Below, one piece after another: positions 1 through 5,991 of a stretch of DNA of 7,104 nt. Position 1 is the first letter of the stretch. Every line of letters begins with the position of its first letter. The notes under the pieces are model-generated. The model made no database searches and was not told the origin of the DNA. It saw nothing but the letters and a program-made list of their open reading frames with translations. Origin of the DNA: Desulfuromonas sp. (GTDB taxonomy: Bacteria > Desulfobacterota > Desulfuromonadia > Desulfuromonadales > SZUA-401); contig PKUI01000150.1 in NCBI GenBank assembly GCA_002869605.1, positions 1 through 7,104 of the forward strand. Direction: 5' to 3'. A program made the position numbers and the translations under genes.

Positions 1-63
1 CAGGGAATCGGACTCGACCTGCAGACGCTTGGGTTTGATGAGGTCTCGCCAGTTTTTATACAT
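1..63 (-). CDS. rpoA: RNA polymerase alpha subunit, N-terminal fragment (cut by window edge)
   Basis: The first 21 codons of a gene that continues past the left edge; they read M-Y-K-N-W-R-D-L-I-K-P-K-R-L-Q-V-E-S-D-S-L. The W-R-D-L-I-K-P-K motif is the usual beginning of the RpoA N-terminal domain, which dimerises and nucleates assembly of beta and beta' into core RNA polymerase. The ATG at 63-61 is chosen because a strong Shine-Dalgarno (GGGAGG, 75-70) lies 6 nt upstream. Another ATG 4 nt further upstream (67-65) reads only three codons before a stop. The position directly after rpsD is the conserved alpha-operon order; rplQ would be expected next, outside the window. The 45-nt gap to rpsD is the longest in the window. 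Identity is very likely, although only 21 residues are visible. Confidence 0.93.
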   Translation of the reverse strand, partial: MYKNWRDLIKPKRLQVESDSL

Positions 64-66
64 TCA

Positions 67-90
67 TATCCTCCCGGATAAATGTTTACC
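67..90 (-). promoter_or_regulatory. rpoA ribosome-binding site within two overlapping potential hairpins
   Basis: On the mRNA strand, TATCC-GGGA-GGATA (80-67) forms a perfect 5-bp stem closed by a GNRA-type loop. It places the rpoA Shine-Dalgarno GGGAGG (75-70) in the loop and 3' arm. The same TATCC segment could instead pair upstream, GGTAA with TTATCC (90-76, one bulged base, 4-nt loop), which would leave the Shine-Dalgarno free. The pairings are read directly from the sequence. Any regulatory role is inference, and both stems are short and only moderately stable at best. Confidence 0.35.
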
Positions 91-108
91 TAATCGAAAT
101 ACCGTCAA

Positions 109-738
109 TTACTTCGAGTAGAGTTCGACCACCAGCTGCTCGTTGAACTCAGGCGTGGTCATCTCCGCACGAACCGGCAGGGCCTTAAGGGTGCCCTTGT
201 AATTGTCGCGCTCGAGCTCAAGCCAGGAAGGAACACCACGACGACCGGCGCCTTCGAGCGCTTCGTTGACGCGCACGATCTTGCGGCTCTTTTCACGCAG
301 TTCAATCACATCCCCGGGACGGACCATGAAGGAAGGGATGTTAACCTTGCGGCCATTGACGGTGAAATGTGAATGACGAACCAGCTGACGAGCCTCAGTC
401 CGAGAAACCCCGAATCCGAGACGGTAAACGACGCTGTCGAGGCGACGCTCAAGAATCACCAGCAGATTTTCACCCGTAACACCCTTCATGCGGTCGGCGC
501 GCTTGAAGTAGGAACGGAACTGCTTTTCCTGCAGACCGTAGGTACGCTTCAGACGCTGCTTCTCGCGCAGCTGGGTTCCGTAATCAGAAACCTTGATGCG
601 ACCCTGGCCGTGCTGGCCGGGCGCGTAGTTACGCCTTTCAACGGCGCACTTATCGGTATAGCAACGATCGCCCTTGAGGAACAGTTTCATGTTCTCTCTT
701 CTGCACATGCGGCAGACGGGACCAGTATAACGTGACAA
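109..738 (-). CDS. rpsD: 30S ribosomal protein S4 (zinc-binding type, TTG start)
   Basis: S4 of 209 residues, the usual length. It is a primary 16S rRNA-binding protein that nucleates the 30S body and helps maintain decoding accuracy. Its N-terminus carries four cysteines (C9, C12, C26, C31) spaced C-x2-C...C-x4-C, the zinc-binding C+ form known from Thermus S4. The [11 protein letters not shown] motif follows, and an S4 RNA-binding domain lies at about residues 97-160 ([12 protein letters not shown] onward). The start is TTG (738-736), because only it gives the conserved M-S-R-Y-T-G-P N-terminus. A strong Shine-Dalgarno (AAAGGAGG, ending at 745) lies 6 nt upstream. It sits 19 nt after rpsK and 45 nt before rpoA. 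In E. coli S4 represses its own operon by binding the rpsM leader; whether that happens here cannot be read from the sequence. Confidence 0.98.
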   Translation of the reverse strand: MSRYTGPVCRMCRRENMKLFLKGDRCYTDKCAVERRNYAPGQHGQGRIKVSDYGTQLREKQRLKRTYGLQEKQFRSYFKRADRMKGVTGENLLVILERRLDSVVYRLGFGVSRTEARQLVRHSHFTVNGRKVNIPSFMVRPGDVIELREKSRKIVRVNEALEGAGRRGVPSWLELERDNYKGTLKALPVRAEMTTPEFNEQLVVELYSK

Positions 739-752
739 GGTAAGCCTCCTTT
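739..752 (-). promoter_or_regulatory. Strong ribosome-binding site deciding the rpsD TTG start
   Basis: AAAGGAGG at 752-745 on the minus strand is a near-complete match to the anti-Shine-Dalgarno. It stands 6 nt before TTG 738-736. There is no in-frame ATG until codon 11, which would remove the first zinc ligand and the conserved R-Y-T-G-P start, so the TTG is well supported. Confidence 0.8.
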
Positions 753-757
753 ATCCT

Positions 758-1153
758 CTAAACTCTTCTACGCTTGGGGGGACGACAGCCGTTATGAGGA
801 ATCGGCGTGACATCCTTGATCAGGGTGACCGTCAGACCGGCAGCGGCAAGTGCACGCAGCGCAGACTCACGACCGGAACCCGGCCCCTTGACCATAACTT
901 CGACATTCCGCAAACCATGCTCTTTAGCCTTGTTGGCTGCGTCCTCGGCTGCCATCTGGGCAGCGAACGGGGTGCTTTTACGCGATCCCTTGAAGCCCTT
1001 CGACCCGGCAGTGCACCAGGAGATGACATTACCGTTGATATCGCTGATGGTAATGATGGTGTTATTAAAGGTAGCCTGAATATGAGCAACGCCGTTGACG
1101 ACGTTTTTCTTTTCACGACTCTTTCTGACCGTTTTTTTACCCGGCTTTGCCAT
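758..1153 (-). CDS. rpsK: 30S ribosomal protein S11
   Basis: S11 of 131 residues, the normal length. It lies on the 30S platform near the mRNA exit region and contacts S18, S21 and the 3' end region of 16S rRNA. The lysine/arginine-rich N-terminal tail is followed by the family core, with [29 protein letters not shown] and the C-terminal [13 protein letters not shown]. The N-G pair in that tail is the site that becomes isoaspartate in E. coli S11; this is family knowledge and not shown here. The ATG at 1153-1151 is preceded by GGAGG (1162-1158) with a rather short 4-nt spacer. The gene lies 12 nt after rpsM and 19 nt before rpsD. The long open frames on the opposite strand here are shadows of this conserved gene. 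Confidence 0.98.
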   Translation of the reverse strand: MAKPGKKTVRKSREKKNVVNGVAHIQATFNNTIITISDINGNVISWCTAGSKGFKGSRKSTPFAAQMAAEDAANKAKEHGLRNVEVMVKGPGSGRESALRALAAAGLTVTLIKDVTPIPHNGCRPPKRRRV

Positions 1154-1165
1154 GATTCCTCCGCT

Positions 1166-1534
1166 TTACTTCTTCTTGCCAGCCACGGTCTTACGCGGCC
1201 CCTTACGGGTACGGGAATTATTCTTGGTATTCTGTCCGCGAGCAGGCAAACCACGACGGTGGCGCAGACCACGATAACAGCCAAGTTCCATCAGACGCTT
1301 GATGTTCATGGTTACTTCACGACGAAGATCACCCTCGACCTTGTGCTCACGGTCGATAACTTCACGAATCTTACCGACTTCCGACTCGCTCAGATCATCC
1401 GTACGGATGCTGAAATCGACGCCAGCCTCGGTCAAAATTTTCTCCGCAGACGTCGAACCGATCCCATAAATATAGGTCAGAGCTACGACTACCCTTTTGT
1501 TTCTCGGTAAATCAATACCAGCGATACGTGCCAA
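1166..1534 (-). CDS. rpsM: 30S ribosomal protein S13 (TTG start)
   Basis: S13 of 122 residues. It sits in the 30S head, forms intersubunit bridges with the 50S (L5 and 23S rRNA), and its C-terminal tail reaches towards P-site tRNA. The N-terminus [10 protein letters not shown] is the family signature, followed by Y-I-Y-G-I-G and a helix-two-turn-helix core. The signature [16 protein letters not shown] lies near residues 90-105, with a basic tail ending K-K-K. The family usually has V where this protein has A in L-P-A-R-G-Q, a conservative change. The start is TTG (1534-1532), the only start giving M-A-R-I-A-G-I-D. GGAGG (1546-1542) lies 7 nt upstream. It is 20 nt after rpmJ and 12 nt before rpsK. 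In E. coli this gene begins the alpha operon and starts with GTG. Confidence 0.97.
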   Translation of the reverse strand: MARIAGIDLPRNKRVVVALTYIYGIGSTSAEKILTEAGVDFSIRTDDLSESEVGKIREVIDREHKVEGDLRREVTMNIKRLMELGCYRGLRHRRGLPARGQNTKNNSRTRKGPRKTVAGKKK

Positions 1535-1547
1535 TGTCCGTCCTCCT
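1535..1547 (-). promoter_or_regulatory. Strong ribosome-binding site deciding the rpsM TTG start
   Basis: AGGAGG at 1547-1542 (minus strand) is followed by 7 nt and then TTG 1534-1532. No in-frame ATG or GTG is near enough to give the conserved A-R-I-A-G-I-D N-terminus, so the TTG start rests on this site and on family conservation. Confidence 0.8.
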
Positions 1548-1554
1548 GAACCCG

Positions 1555-1668
1555 TTAACCTTGTTTCTGTTTATGCTTGGGATTCTCACAGATGACCCGG
1601 ACGATCCCCTTGCGTCGAATGACCTTGCACTTGTCACACATTTGTTTGACCGAAGCCCTTACTTTCAT
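1555..1668 (-). CDS. rpmJ: 50S ribosomal protein L36 (zinc-binding type)
   Basis: A 37-codon gene found by translating the gap between map and rpsM. It reads [14 protein letters not shown] and ends P-K-H-K-Q-K-Q-G. L36 is the smallest 50S protein and binds 23S rRNA late in assembly near the L7/L12 stalk base. The zinc ribbon ligands C11, C14, C27 and H32 (C-x2-C-x12-C-x4-H) are all present, so this is the C+ form. The ATG at 1668-1666 is preceded by a modest GAGG (1681-1678) with a 9-nt spacer. It lies 39 nt after map and 20 nt before rpsM, the conserved place for rpmJ. In many bacteria infA (IF-1) lies just upstream; here there is no room for it. The 37-residue length matches the family exactly. 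Confidence 0.97.
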   Translation of the reverse strand: MKVRASVKQMCDKCKVIRRKGIVRVICENPKHKQKQG

Positions 1669-1707
1669 CTTCTCAATCCTCGTCTGGTTAGCGGCCCGCG
1701 TGAAGAA

Positions 1708-2454
1708 TTAAACCTTGGTCAGAATCTCCGGACCATTGCGGGTTATCGCTACAGTATGTTCATAATGTGCCGAGGGGCGACCATCTTCGGTCACCGCCGT
1801 CCAACCATCACCGAGCACCTTTACACCATGCAACCCGGCATTGATCATCGGTTCAATCGCCAGCGTCATGCCCTCTTTGAGCTTGGCACCCTGGCCCTTT
1901 ACCCCAAAGTTGGGGATCTGCGGCGACTCATGTAGCGCACGACCGATGCCATGGCCCACAAATTCGCGCACAACGCTGAAACCAGCGATCTCAACATGTT
2001 GCTGTACCGCCGCGCCGATATCTGAAACCCGCCCACCGACCTGAGCAGCCTCAATCGCGAGGGCGAGAGACTCTTCGGTCACTTTCATCAGGCGCTGCTT
2101 CTCCTCATCAACTTCACCGACCGAAACGGTAAACGCTGAATCACCATAAAAACCATCAATGATCAGCCCGAAGTCGATGCTCAGAATGTCGCCATTGTGT
2201 AGCGGGGTGCGATCCGGAAAACCATGCACCACCTTTTCGTTCGGCGAAGCACAAATCGTGTACGGAAAGCCGCCGTACCCTTTAAATGCTGGTTTCGCCT
2301 TACGCTTGCGACATTCCTTTTCGGCCAACTCGTCAAGCTCAGCCGTGGTAATCCCGGGAGCCACCTTCTCTTTGAGCAGCTCAAGGATTTCACCGACCAT
2401 ACGGCCAGCTATACGCATCCGGTCGATTTCCTGACCGGACTTAACCACAATCAC
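1708..2454 (-). CDS. map: Type I methionine aminopeptidase
   Basis: A 248-residue cytosolic metallopeptidase that removes the initiator methionine from nascent proteins when the second residue is small. The five metal ligands of the pita-bread fold are all present: D94 (S-I-D-F-G), D105 (Y-G-D-S-A), H168 (V-G-H-G-I-G), E201 (A-I-E-P-M) and E232 (Y-E-H-T). The catalytic-pocket histidines H77 (V-V-H-G) and H175 are also present. The short N-terminus without a zinc-finger extension marks a bacterial type I enzyme. The start used is GTG 2454-2452, whose M-I-V-V-K-S aligns with the beginning of other family members. A second in-frame GTG at codon 3 (2448-2446) sits 5 nt after GAGG and is a real alternative (246 residues). 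Only 1 nt separates it from the adk stop, so translation is probably coupled. A hairpin covers the junction. Confidence 0.97.
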   Translation of the reverse strand: MIVVKSGQEIDRMRIAGRMVGEILELLKEKVAPGITTAELDELAEKECRKRKAKPAFKGYGGFPYTICASPNEKVVHGFPDRTPLHNGDILSIDFGLIIDGFYGDSAFTVSVGEVDEEKQRLMKVTEESLALAIEAAQVGGRVSDIGAAVQQHVEIAGFSVVREFVGHGIGRALHESPQIPNFGVKGQGAKLKEGMTLAIEPMINAGLHGVKVLGDGWTAVTEDGRPSAHYEHTVAITRNGPEILTKV

Positions 2455-2471
2455 CTCAAGCGACCTTGAGG
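2454..2471 (-). promoter_or_regulatory. Hairpin spanning adk stop and map start
   Basis: The mRNA strand reads CCTCAAG-GTCG-CTTGAGG (2471-2454), a perfect 7-bp stem with a 4-nt loop. It contains the last adk codons, the adk TGA stop (2458-2456), the only nearby Shine-Dalgarno-like GAGG and the first base of the map GTG start. The pairing is seen directly. That it blocks fresh initiation at map until a ribosome finishing adk opens it is inference. There is no U-run after it, so it is not an intrinsic terminator. Confidence 0.45.
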
Positions 2472-3100
2472 ATGTTCAGAATCTCAGCTCTTACGATGTC
2501 GATTTCAGCCATCCCGTCGGCCATGAACAGCAGGCCAACTTCGCTGTAATAATCAATAAGCGGCGAAGTTTGATCTACATAAACCTGAAGGCGGTTACGA
2601 ATGGTCCCCTCCTGGTCATCATCCCGCTGAAACAGTTCGCCGCCACAATCGCATTGTTTCTCAACCTGCGGCGGATCAAACTTGACATGGTAACCACGCC
2701 CGCACTCACGGCAGGTACGGCGACCGGTGAGACGCTCAACCAAGGCCTCGGTGTCGACCTCCAGAGAGATCACCGCATCCAGATCCTTGTCCAGTTCCTT
2801 GAGCGACTGCTGCAATGCATCAGCCTGAGGAACCGTCCGCGGGAATCCATCAAGAATAAACCCTGCGCCGCAGTCCGCTTCACGTAAACGATCCTGCACG
2901 ATCCCGACGACTACTGCATCCGGGACCAGAGCACCGGCATCCATGTATTCTTTTGCCTTGACGCCGAGAGGGGTACCGTCTTTCACGGCAGCGCGTAAAA
3001 TATCCCCCGTCGAGATCTGGGGGATATCAAAACGCTCTGTCAAAAACTTAGCCTGGGTTCCCTTACCGGCCCCCGGGGGGCCAAGAAGTATCAGTTTCAT
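2456..3100 (-). CDS. adk: Adenylate kinase, long form with cysteine-bearing LID domain
   Basis: A 214-residue cytosolic enzyme interconverting ATP + AMP and 2 ADP, the length of the long bacterial form. The P-loop is G-P-P-G-A-G-K-G-T at 7-15. The AMP-binding region includes S-T-G-D-I-L-R at 30-36, and D-G-F-P-R-T at 84-89 is the family signature. The LID domain (about 123-162) carries C130 and C133 (C-R-E-C), then C150 and C152 (C-D-C), then Q-R-D-D-D. Zinc-binding relatives such as the Bacillus enzyme have C-x2-C (or C-x2-D) for the second pair, so one residue seems missing here. The ATG at 3100-3098 gives the conserved [10 protein letters not shown] start, though its Shine-Dalgarno is weak. 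It follows secY by 11 nt and precedes map by 1 nt. The secY-adk-map order is common in bacteria. Confidence 0.98.
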   Translation of the reverse strand: MKLILLGPPGAGKGTQAKFLTERFDIPQISTGDILRAAVKDGTPLGVKAKEYMDAGALVPDAVVVGIVQDRLREADCGAGFILDGFPRTVPQADALQQSLKELDKDLDAVISLEVDTEALVERLTGRRTCRECGRGYHVKFDPPQVEKQCDCGGELFQRDDDQEGTIRNRLQVYVDQTSPLIDYYSEVGLLFMADGMAEIDIVRAEILNILKVA

Positions 3101-3111
3101 TGCAACATCCG

Positions 3112-4422
3112 TTAGCTGCGTCGACCCTTGAGGGTGACACCTTGCATAAAGCCCTCATAAGAGCGCGAAATCAAGTGCGCCTCAATCTGACTGGCGGTAT
3201 CAAGCCCGACACCGACAACAATCAGCAACGACGTACCGCCAAAAAAGAACGGAACGTTGAACTGACCGATCAGGATCGTCGGAAGCACGCAAACCGCAGA
3301 GACGTAAATGGCACCGGCAAAGGTTATCCGGGTCAACACCGTGTCGATATACTCGGACGTTGCCTTTCCGGGACGAATTCCGGGAACGTAACCACCCTGT
3401 TTCTTCACGTTATCGGCAACGTCAACCGGGTTGAACGTAATAGCCGTGTAGAAATAACAGAAGAAAATGATAAAGGCAATATAAAAAACGTTATAAACCC
3501 AGTGTGTCGGCGTCATCATTCCAGCAAGCGCCTGCACCCAGGGTACGTCAACGAAATTAGCCACCGTCGCCGGGAACATGATGATCGAGCTCGCGAAGAT
3601 CGGTGGGATGACACCGCTCATGTTGACCTTGAGCGGAAGGTGGCTCGTCTGTCCACCCAAAGACCGGCTACCGACCACCCGCTTGGCGTAATGAATCGGG
3701 ATGCGGCGCTGGGCCCGCTCCATAAAGATAATGAAGGCGATAGCGACGATCATGATAATCATGATGACCAGGAAGGCTCCAACTGACATGGCCCCGGTAT
3801 TCATCAGGCGATACGTATTCACGAGAGCCGATGGCAGGTTTGCAACGATACCGGCGAAGATGATCAGCGAAATGCCGTTGCCAATACCACGCTCGGTGAT
3901 CTGCTCACCCAACCACATGATAAAAGCGGTTCCTGCAGTCAGGGTGATCACCGTCAAGATGACAAACCCAGGGCCGGGATTGGCAACCACCGGAACGCCC
4001 CCCGGACCAACCATGGTCTGAAGACCTACAGCGATACCTGTACCCTGAACCACTGACAACACAACGGTCCCGTATCGGGTCCACTGTGTAATCTTCTTAC
4101 GTCCCTGCTCGCCTTCCTTCGACATCCGCTCTACCGGCTCAAAGACCACAGTCAACAACTGCAGAATAATCGAAGCACTAATGTAGGGCATGATACCGAG
4201 GGCGAACACGGTCATGCGCTCAAGAGCTCCACCGGTAAAAGCACTCACGAGCCCGAGCAGATTACCTTCCTGCCCCTGGAAGAATTGGCCGATGACCGTC
4301 GCATCGACCCCGGGTACGGGTACATGACACCCGACGCGATACACAGCCAGCATACCAAGGGTAAACATGACCCGCTTACGCAGTTCGGGAATACTGAAGA
4401 TGTTTTGCAGGGCCTTGAGCAC
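3112..4422 (-). CDS. secY: Protein translocase channel subunit SecY
   Basis: A 436-residue inner-membrane protein forming the SecYEG channel through which preproteins are exported or inserted. About ten hydrophobic membrane segments can be placed, roughly at 17-37, 72-94, 117-137, 152-172, 182-202, 213-234, 268-290, 308-330, 367-387 and 394-412. The plug region lies near 55-70. Family motifs include [12 protein letters not shown] (107-118), the cytosolic loop [11 protein letters not shown] (342-352) with R350 in the SecA/ribosome contact loop, and R-S-Y-E-G-F-M near the C-terminus. The start is GTG 4422-4420, one nt after the rplO TAA. Its Shine-Dalgarno GAGGTGATC (4437-4429) lies inside the last rplO codons, so the two genes are probably translationally coupled. 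The length is normal and nothing is broken. Confidence 0.98.
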   Translation of the reverse strand: MLKALQNIFSIPELRKRVMFTLGMLAVYRVGCHVPVPGVDATVIGQFFQGQEGNLLGLVSAFTGGALERMTVFALGIMPYISASIILQLLTVVFEPVERMSKEGEQGRKKITQWTRYGTVVLSVVQGTGIAVGLQTMVGPGGVPVVANPGPGFVILTVITLTAGTAFIMWLGEQITERGIGNGISLIIFAGIVANLPSALVNTYRLMNTGAMSVGAFLVIMIIMIVAIAFIIFMERAQRRIPIHYAKRVVGSRSLGGQTSHLPLKVNMSGVIPPIFASSIIMFPATVANFVDVPWVQALAGMMTPTHWVYNVFYIAFIIFFCYFYTAITFNPVDVADNVKKQGGYVPGIRPGKATSEYIDTVLTRITFAGAIYVSAVCVLPTILIGQFNVPFFFGGTSLLIVVGVGLDTASQIEAHLISRSYEGFMQGVTLKGRRS

Positions 4423-4423
4423 C

Positions 4424-4864
4424 TTAGATCACCTCGGCTTTACCGCCAGCCTTCTCGATCTTCTCGATGGCCGACTTGCTGAACTTGTGGGCACGCACGG
4501 TCAGGGACTTGGTCAGCTCCCCGTCGCCAAGAATCTTGACGCCATCGTTAAGCTTCTTGACCAGGCCGGCCTTGCCGAGTGCCTCGAGATCCACAACGCT
4601 GTCTGCGTCGAAAGCCTCAAGGTCCTGAACCTTGATCAGAACATAGACCTTCTTGTTCATGCTGTAGAAGCCACGCTTCGGCAGGCGACGCTGCAGGGGC
4701 ATCTGCCCCCCTTCGAAACCAGGCTTTACACCACCGCCACTACGTGCGTTCTGGCCTTTATGACCTTTGCCGGACGTCTTGCCAGTGCCGGAGCCTGGGC
4801 CGCGACCGATACGCTTTCTTGTCTTTGTCGAACCGATTGCCGGTTTGAGATTACTCAGATCCAT
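4424..4864 (-). CDS. rplO: 50S ribosomal protein L15
   Basis: L15 of 146 residues, the typical length. It is a late-assembling 50S protein with a long extended N-terminal arm that threads into 23S rRNA. The glycine- and lysine-rich arm is visible at residues 19-38 ([20 protein letters not shown]), then G-F-E-G-G-Q-M-P-L (49-57) and R-R-L-P-K-R-G-F, followed by a globular C-terminal domain ending A-E-V-I. The ATG at 4864-4862 is preceded by GAGG (4877-4874) at 9 nt. It lies 15 nt after rpmD. Its last codons hold the secY Shine-Dalgarno, so the 3' end serves both genes. Confidence 0.98.
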   Translation of the reverse strand: MDLSNLKPAIGSTKTRKRIGRGPGSGTGKTSGKGHKGQNARSGGGVKPGFEGGQMPLQRRLPKRGFYSMNKKVYVLIKVQDLEAFDADSVVDLEALGKAGLVKKLNDGVKILGDGELTKSLTVRAHKFSKSAIEKIEKAGGKAEVI

Positions 4865-4879
4865 TATTCTCGTCCTCGG

Positions 4880-5062
4880 TTACTGTTCCTGAACTTCAAC
4901 CATGTGAGCGACCTTGGCGATCATACCGCGCATTTCAGGGGTATCCTGAACGGTCACCGTCTTATGCAGGCGGGTCAGACCCAGCCCCTGCAGGACTTTT
5001 GTGAAGTATTTTTTACGACCGATACCGCTCCGGCGGAGGGTTACCTTGATCTCGGCTGCCAT
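4880..5062 (-). CDS. rpmD: 50S ribosomal protein L30
   Basis: L30 of 60 residues, the short bacterial form, a small ferredoxin-like-fold protein on the 50S subunit that contacts 23S rRNA. The pattern I-K-V-T-L-R-R-S-G-I-G, then L-Q-G-L-G-L-T-R-L-H-K-T-V and D-T-P-E-M-R-G-M-I is the family signature. The ATG at 5062-5060 has GGAG (5073-5070) 7 nt upstream. It sits 12 nt after rpsE and 15 nt before rplO, its conserved place in the spc operon. Confidence 0.97.
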   Translation of the reverse strand: MAAEIKVTLRRSGIGRKKYFTKVLQGLGLTRLHKTVTVQDTPEMRGMIAKVAHMVEVQEQ

Positions 5063-5074
5063 GGATAGTCTCCG

Positions 5075-5584
5075 TTACTCTTGCTCAGAAGCGTTTGCGC
5101 TCATACCGCGACGGGCGAGCATTTCTTCAGGGCTCTTCAATTGGCTCAGCGCATTGAGCGTCGCCTTGACCACGTTGTGCGGGTTATTCGAGCCGAGGGT
5201 CTTGGCCAGAATGTTGCCGACACCTGCCGATTCGAGAATCGCACGTACCGGACCGCCCGCGATAACACCGGTACCTTCGGAAGCCGGCTTCAAAAGCACC
5301 TTACCGGCACCGTATTTACCAAGCACGTCGAAGGGGATGGTGCGACCCTGCAGTGGGACATTGATCAGGGTTTTCTTCGCCTGTTCGACACCCTTACGGA
5401 TAGCCTCCGGAACCTCTTTGGCCTTACCCAGGCCACAGCCTACGCGGCCATTTCCATCACCTACGACCACAAGTGCCGAAAAGCTGAAACGGCGACCACC
5501 CTTGACCACTTTTGCGTTACGGTTGATATGGATAACGCGATCGGTCAATTCCATCTCATTCGAGTCGTTGCGCTGCAAAGACAT
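5075..5584 (-). CDS. rpsE: 30S ribosomal protein S5
   Basis: S5 lies on the solvent side of the 30S near the mRNA entry channel, helps mRNA unwinding, and influences accuracy together with S4. The N-terminal double-stranded-RNA-binding-like domain includes [20 protein letters not shown], then [15 protein letters not shown]. The C-terminal domain has the [11 protein letters not shown] and N-P-H-N-V-V-K-A-T motifs. Three in-frame starts lie close together: GTG 5593, ATG 5590 and ATG 5584. I chose ATG 5584-5582 (169 residues) because the AGGGG Shine-Dalgarno (5597-5593) stands 8 nt before it, whereas it is only 2 nt from ATG 5590 and overlaps GTG 5593. The longest reading would have 172 residues. 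It follows rplR by 11 nt with this start. Confidence 0.95.
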   Translation of the reverse strand: MSLQRNDSNEMELTDRVIHINRNAKVVKGGRRFSFSALVVVGDGNGRVGCGLGKAKEVPEAIRKGVEQAKKTLINVPLQGRTIPFDVLGKYGAGKVLLKPASEGTGVIAGGPVRAILESAGVGNILAKTLGSNNPHNVVKATLNALSQLKSPEEMLARRGMSANASEQE

Positions 5585-5597
5585 ACTCATCACCCCT
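5585..5597 (-). promoter_or_regulatory. Ribosome-binding site choosing among three rpsE starts
   Basis: AGGGGTGAT (5597-5589) resembles the anti-Shine-Dalgarno complement GAGGTGAT with one wobble position. It overlaps the rplR TAG stop (5598-5596) and the two upstream candidate starts. Only ATG 5584-5582 has a normal 8-nt spacer from GGGG. Confidence 0.55.
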
Positions 5598-5964
5598 AGA
5601 AAGACAGGCCGGCTTCGCGAGCAGCATCACCGAGAGCCTTGACACGCCCGTGATACAGAAAGCCGTTGCGGTCGAAAACGACCTGCTTGATATTCTTGCT
5701 CAGGGCCTGTTCGGCAATCGCCTTGCCAACGGCCTTGGCTGCTTCAACATTCCCGGTATACTTCACGCCCTGAGTGACTGCCTTCGACATGGTCGAAGCT
5801 GCCGCAAGCGTATTACCGTTTACGTCCTCGATAATTTGGGCATAAATATGCTTGCCACTGCGAAAAACGCTCAGCCGGGGCTGCTCTGTCGTTCCGCGAA
5901 CTTTTTTGCGAACTCTGCGCTTACGCTTCAGTCGCCCGTCCCGTCTCTGTTTCGCGATACTCAC
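5596..5964 (-). CDS. rplR: 50S ribosomal protein L18 (GTG start)
   Basis: L18 of 122 residues. It binds 5S rRNA, with L5 and L25 where present, and attaches it to the 50S central protuberance. The very basic N-terminus ([10 protein letters not shown]) precedes the family core: [19 protein letters not shown], then L-A-A-A-S-T and V-G-K-A-I-A-E-Q-A. The C-terminal [26 protein letters not shown] is highly characteristic. The start is GTG 5964-5962, preceded by AAGGAGA (5978-5972) with an 8-nt spacer from GGAG. It lies 27 nt after rplF, and its stop overlaps the rpsE ribosome-binding site. Confidence 0.98.
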   Translation of the reverse strand: MSIAKQRRDGRLKRKRRVRKKVRGTTEQPRLSVFRSGKHIYAQIIEDVNGNTLAAASTMSKAVTQGVKYTGNVEAAKAVGKAIAEQALSKNIKQVVFDRNGFLYHGRVKALGDAAREAGLSF

Positions 5965-5991
5965 TGTTCTATCTCCTTGCCCTAGTTGCGA

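Noticed and set aside
73..108. Possible promoter in the rpsD-rpoA gap (TTGACG just after the rpsD stop)
   Set aside because: The -35-like hexamer is good, but no reasonable -10 match lies 16-18 nt downstream, and rpoA is normally cotranscribed with rpsD.
794..1510. Long plus-strand open frame (238 codons) opposite rpsK and rpsM
   Set aside because: It lies wholly antisense to two strongly conserved ribosomal genes, has no recognisable family content and no clear ribosome-binding site; it is a by-product of their codon use.
2454..2471. The adk-map stem-loop as an intrinsic terminator
   Set aside because: It has no run of U after the stem, and essential genes follow immediately; a translational role is more plausible.
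3100..3786. Plus-strand open frame (228 codons) opposite secY
   Set aside because: It is antisense to SecY. The composition (rich in R, H, D, N) is what the complement of membrane-protein codons gives, and there are no domain features.
4367..5068. Plus-strand open frame (233 codons) opposite rplO and rpmD
   Set aside because: It spans several real minus-strand genes and their gaps with no start signal or recognisable motif; it is a shadow frame.
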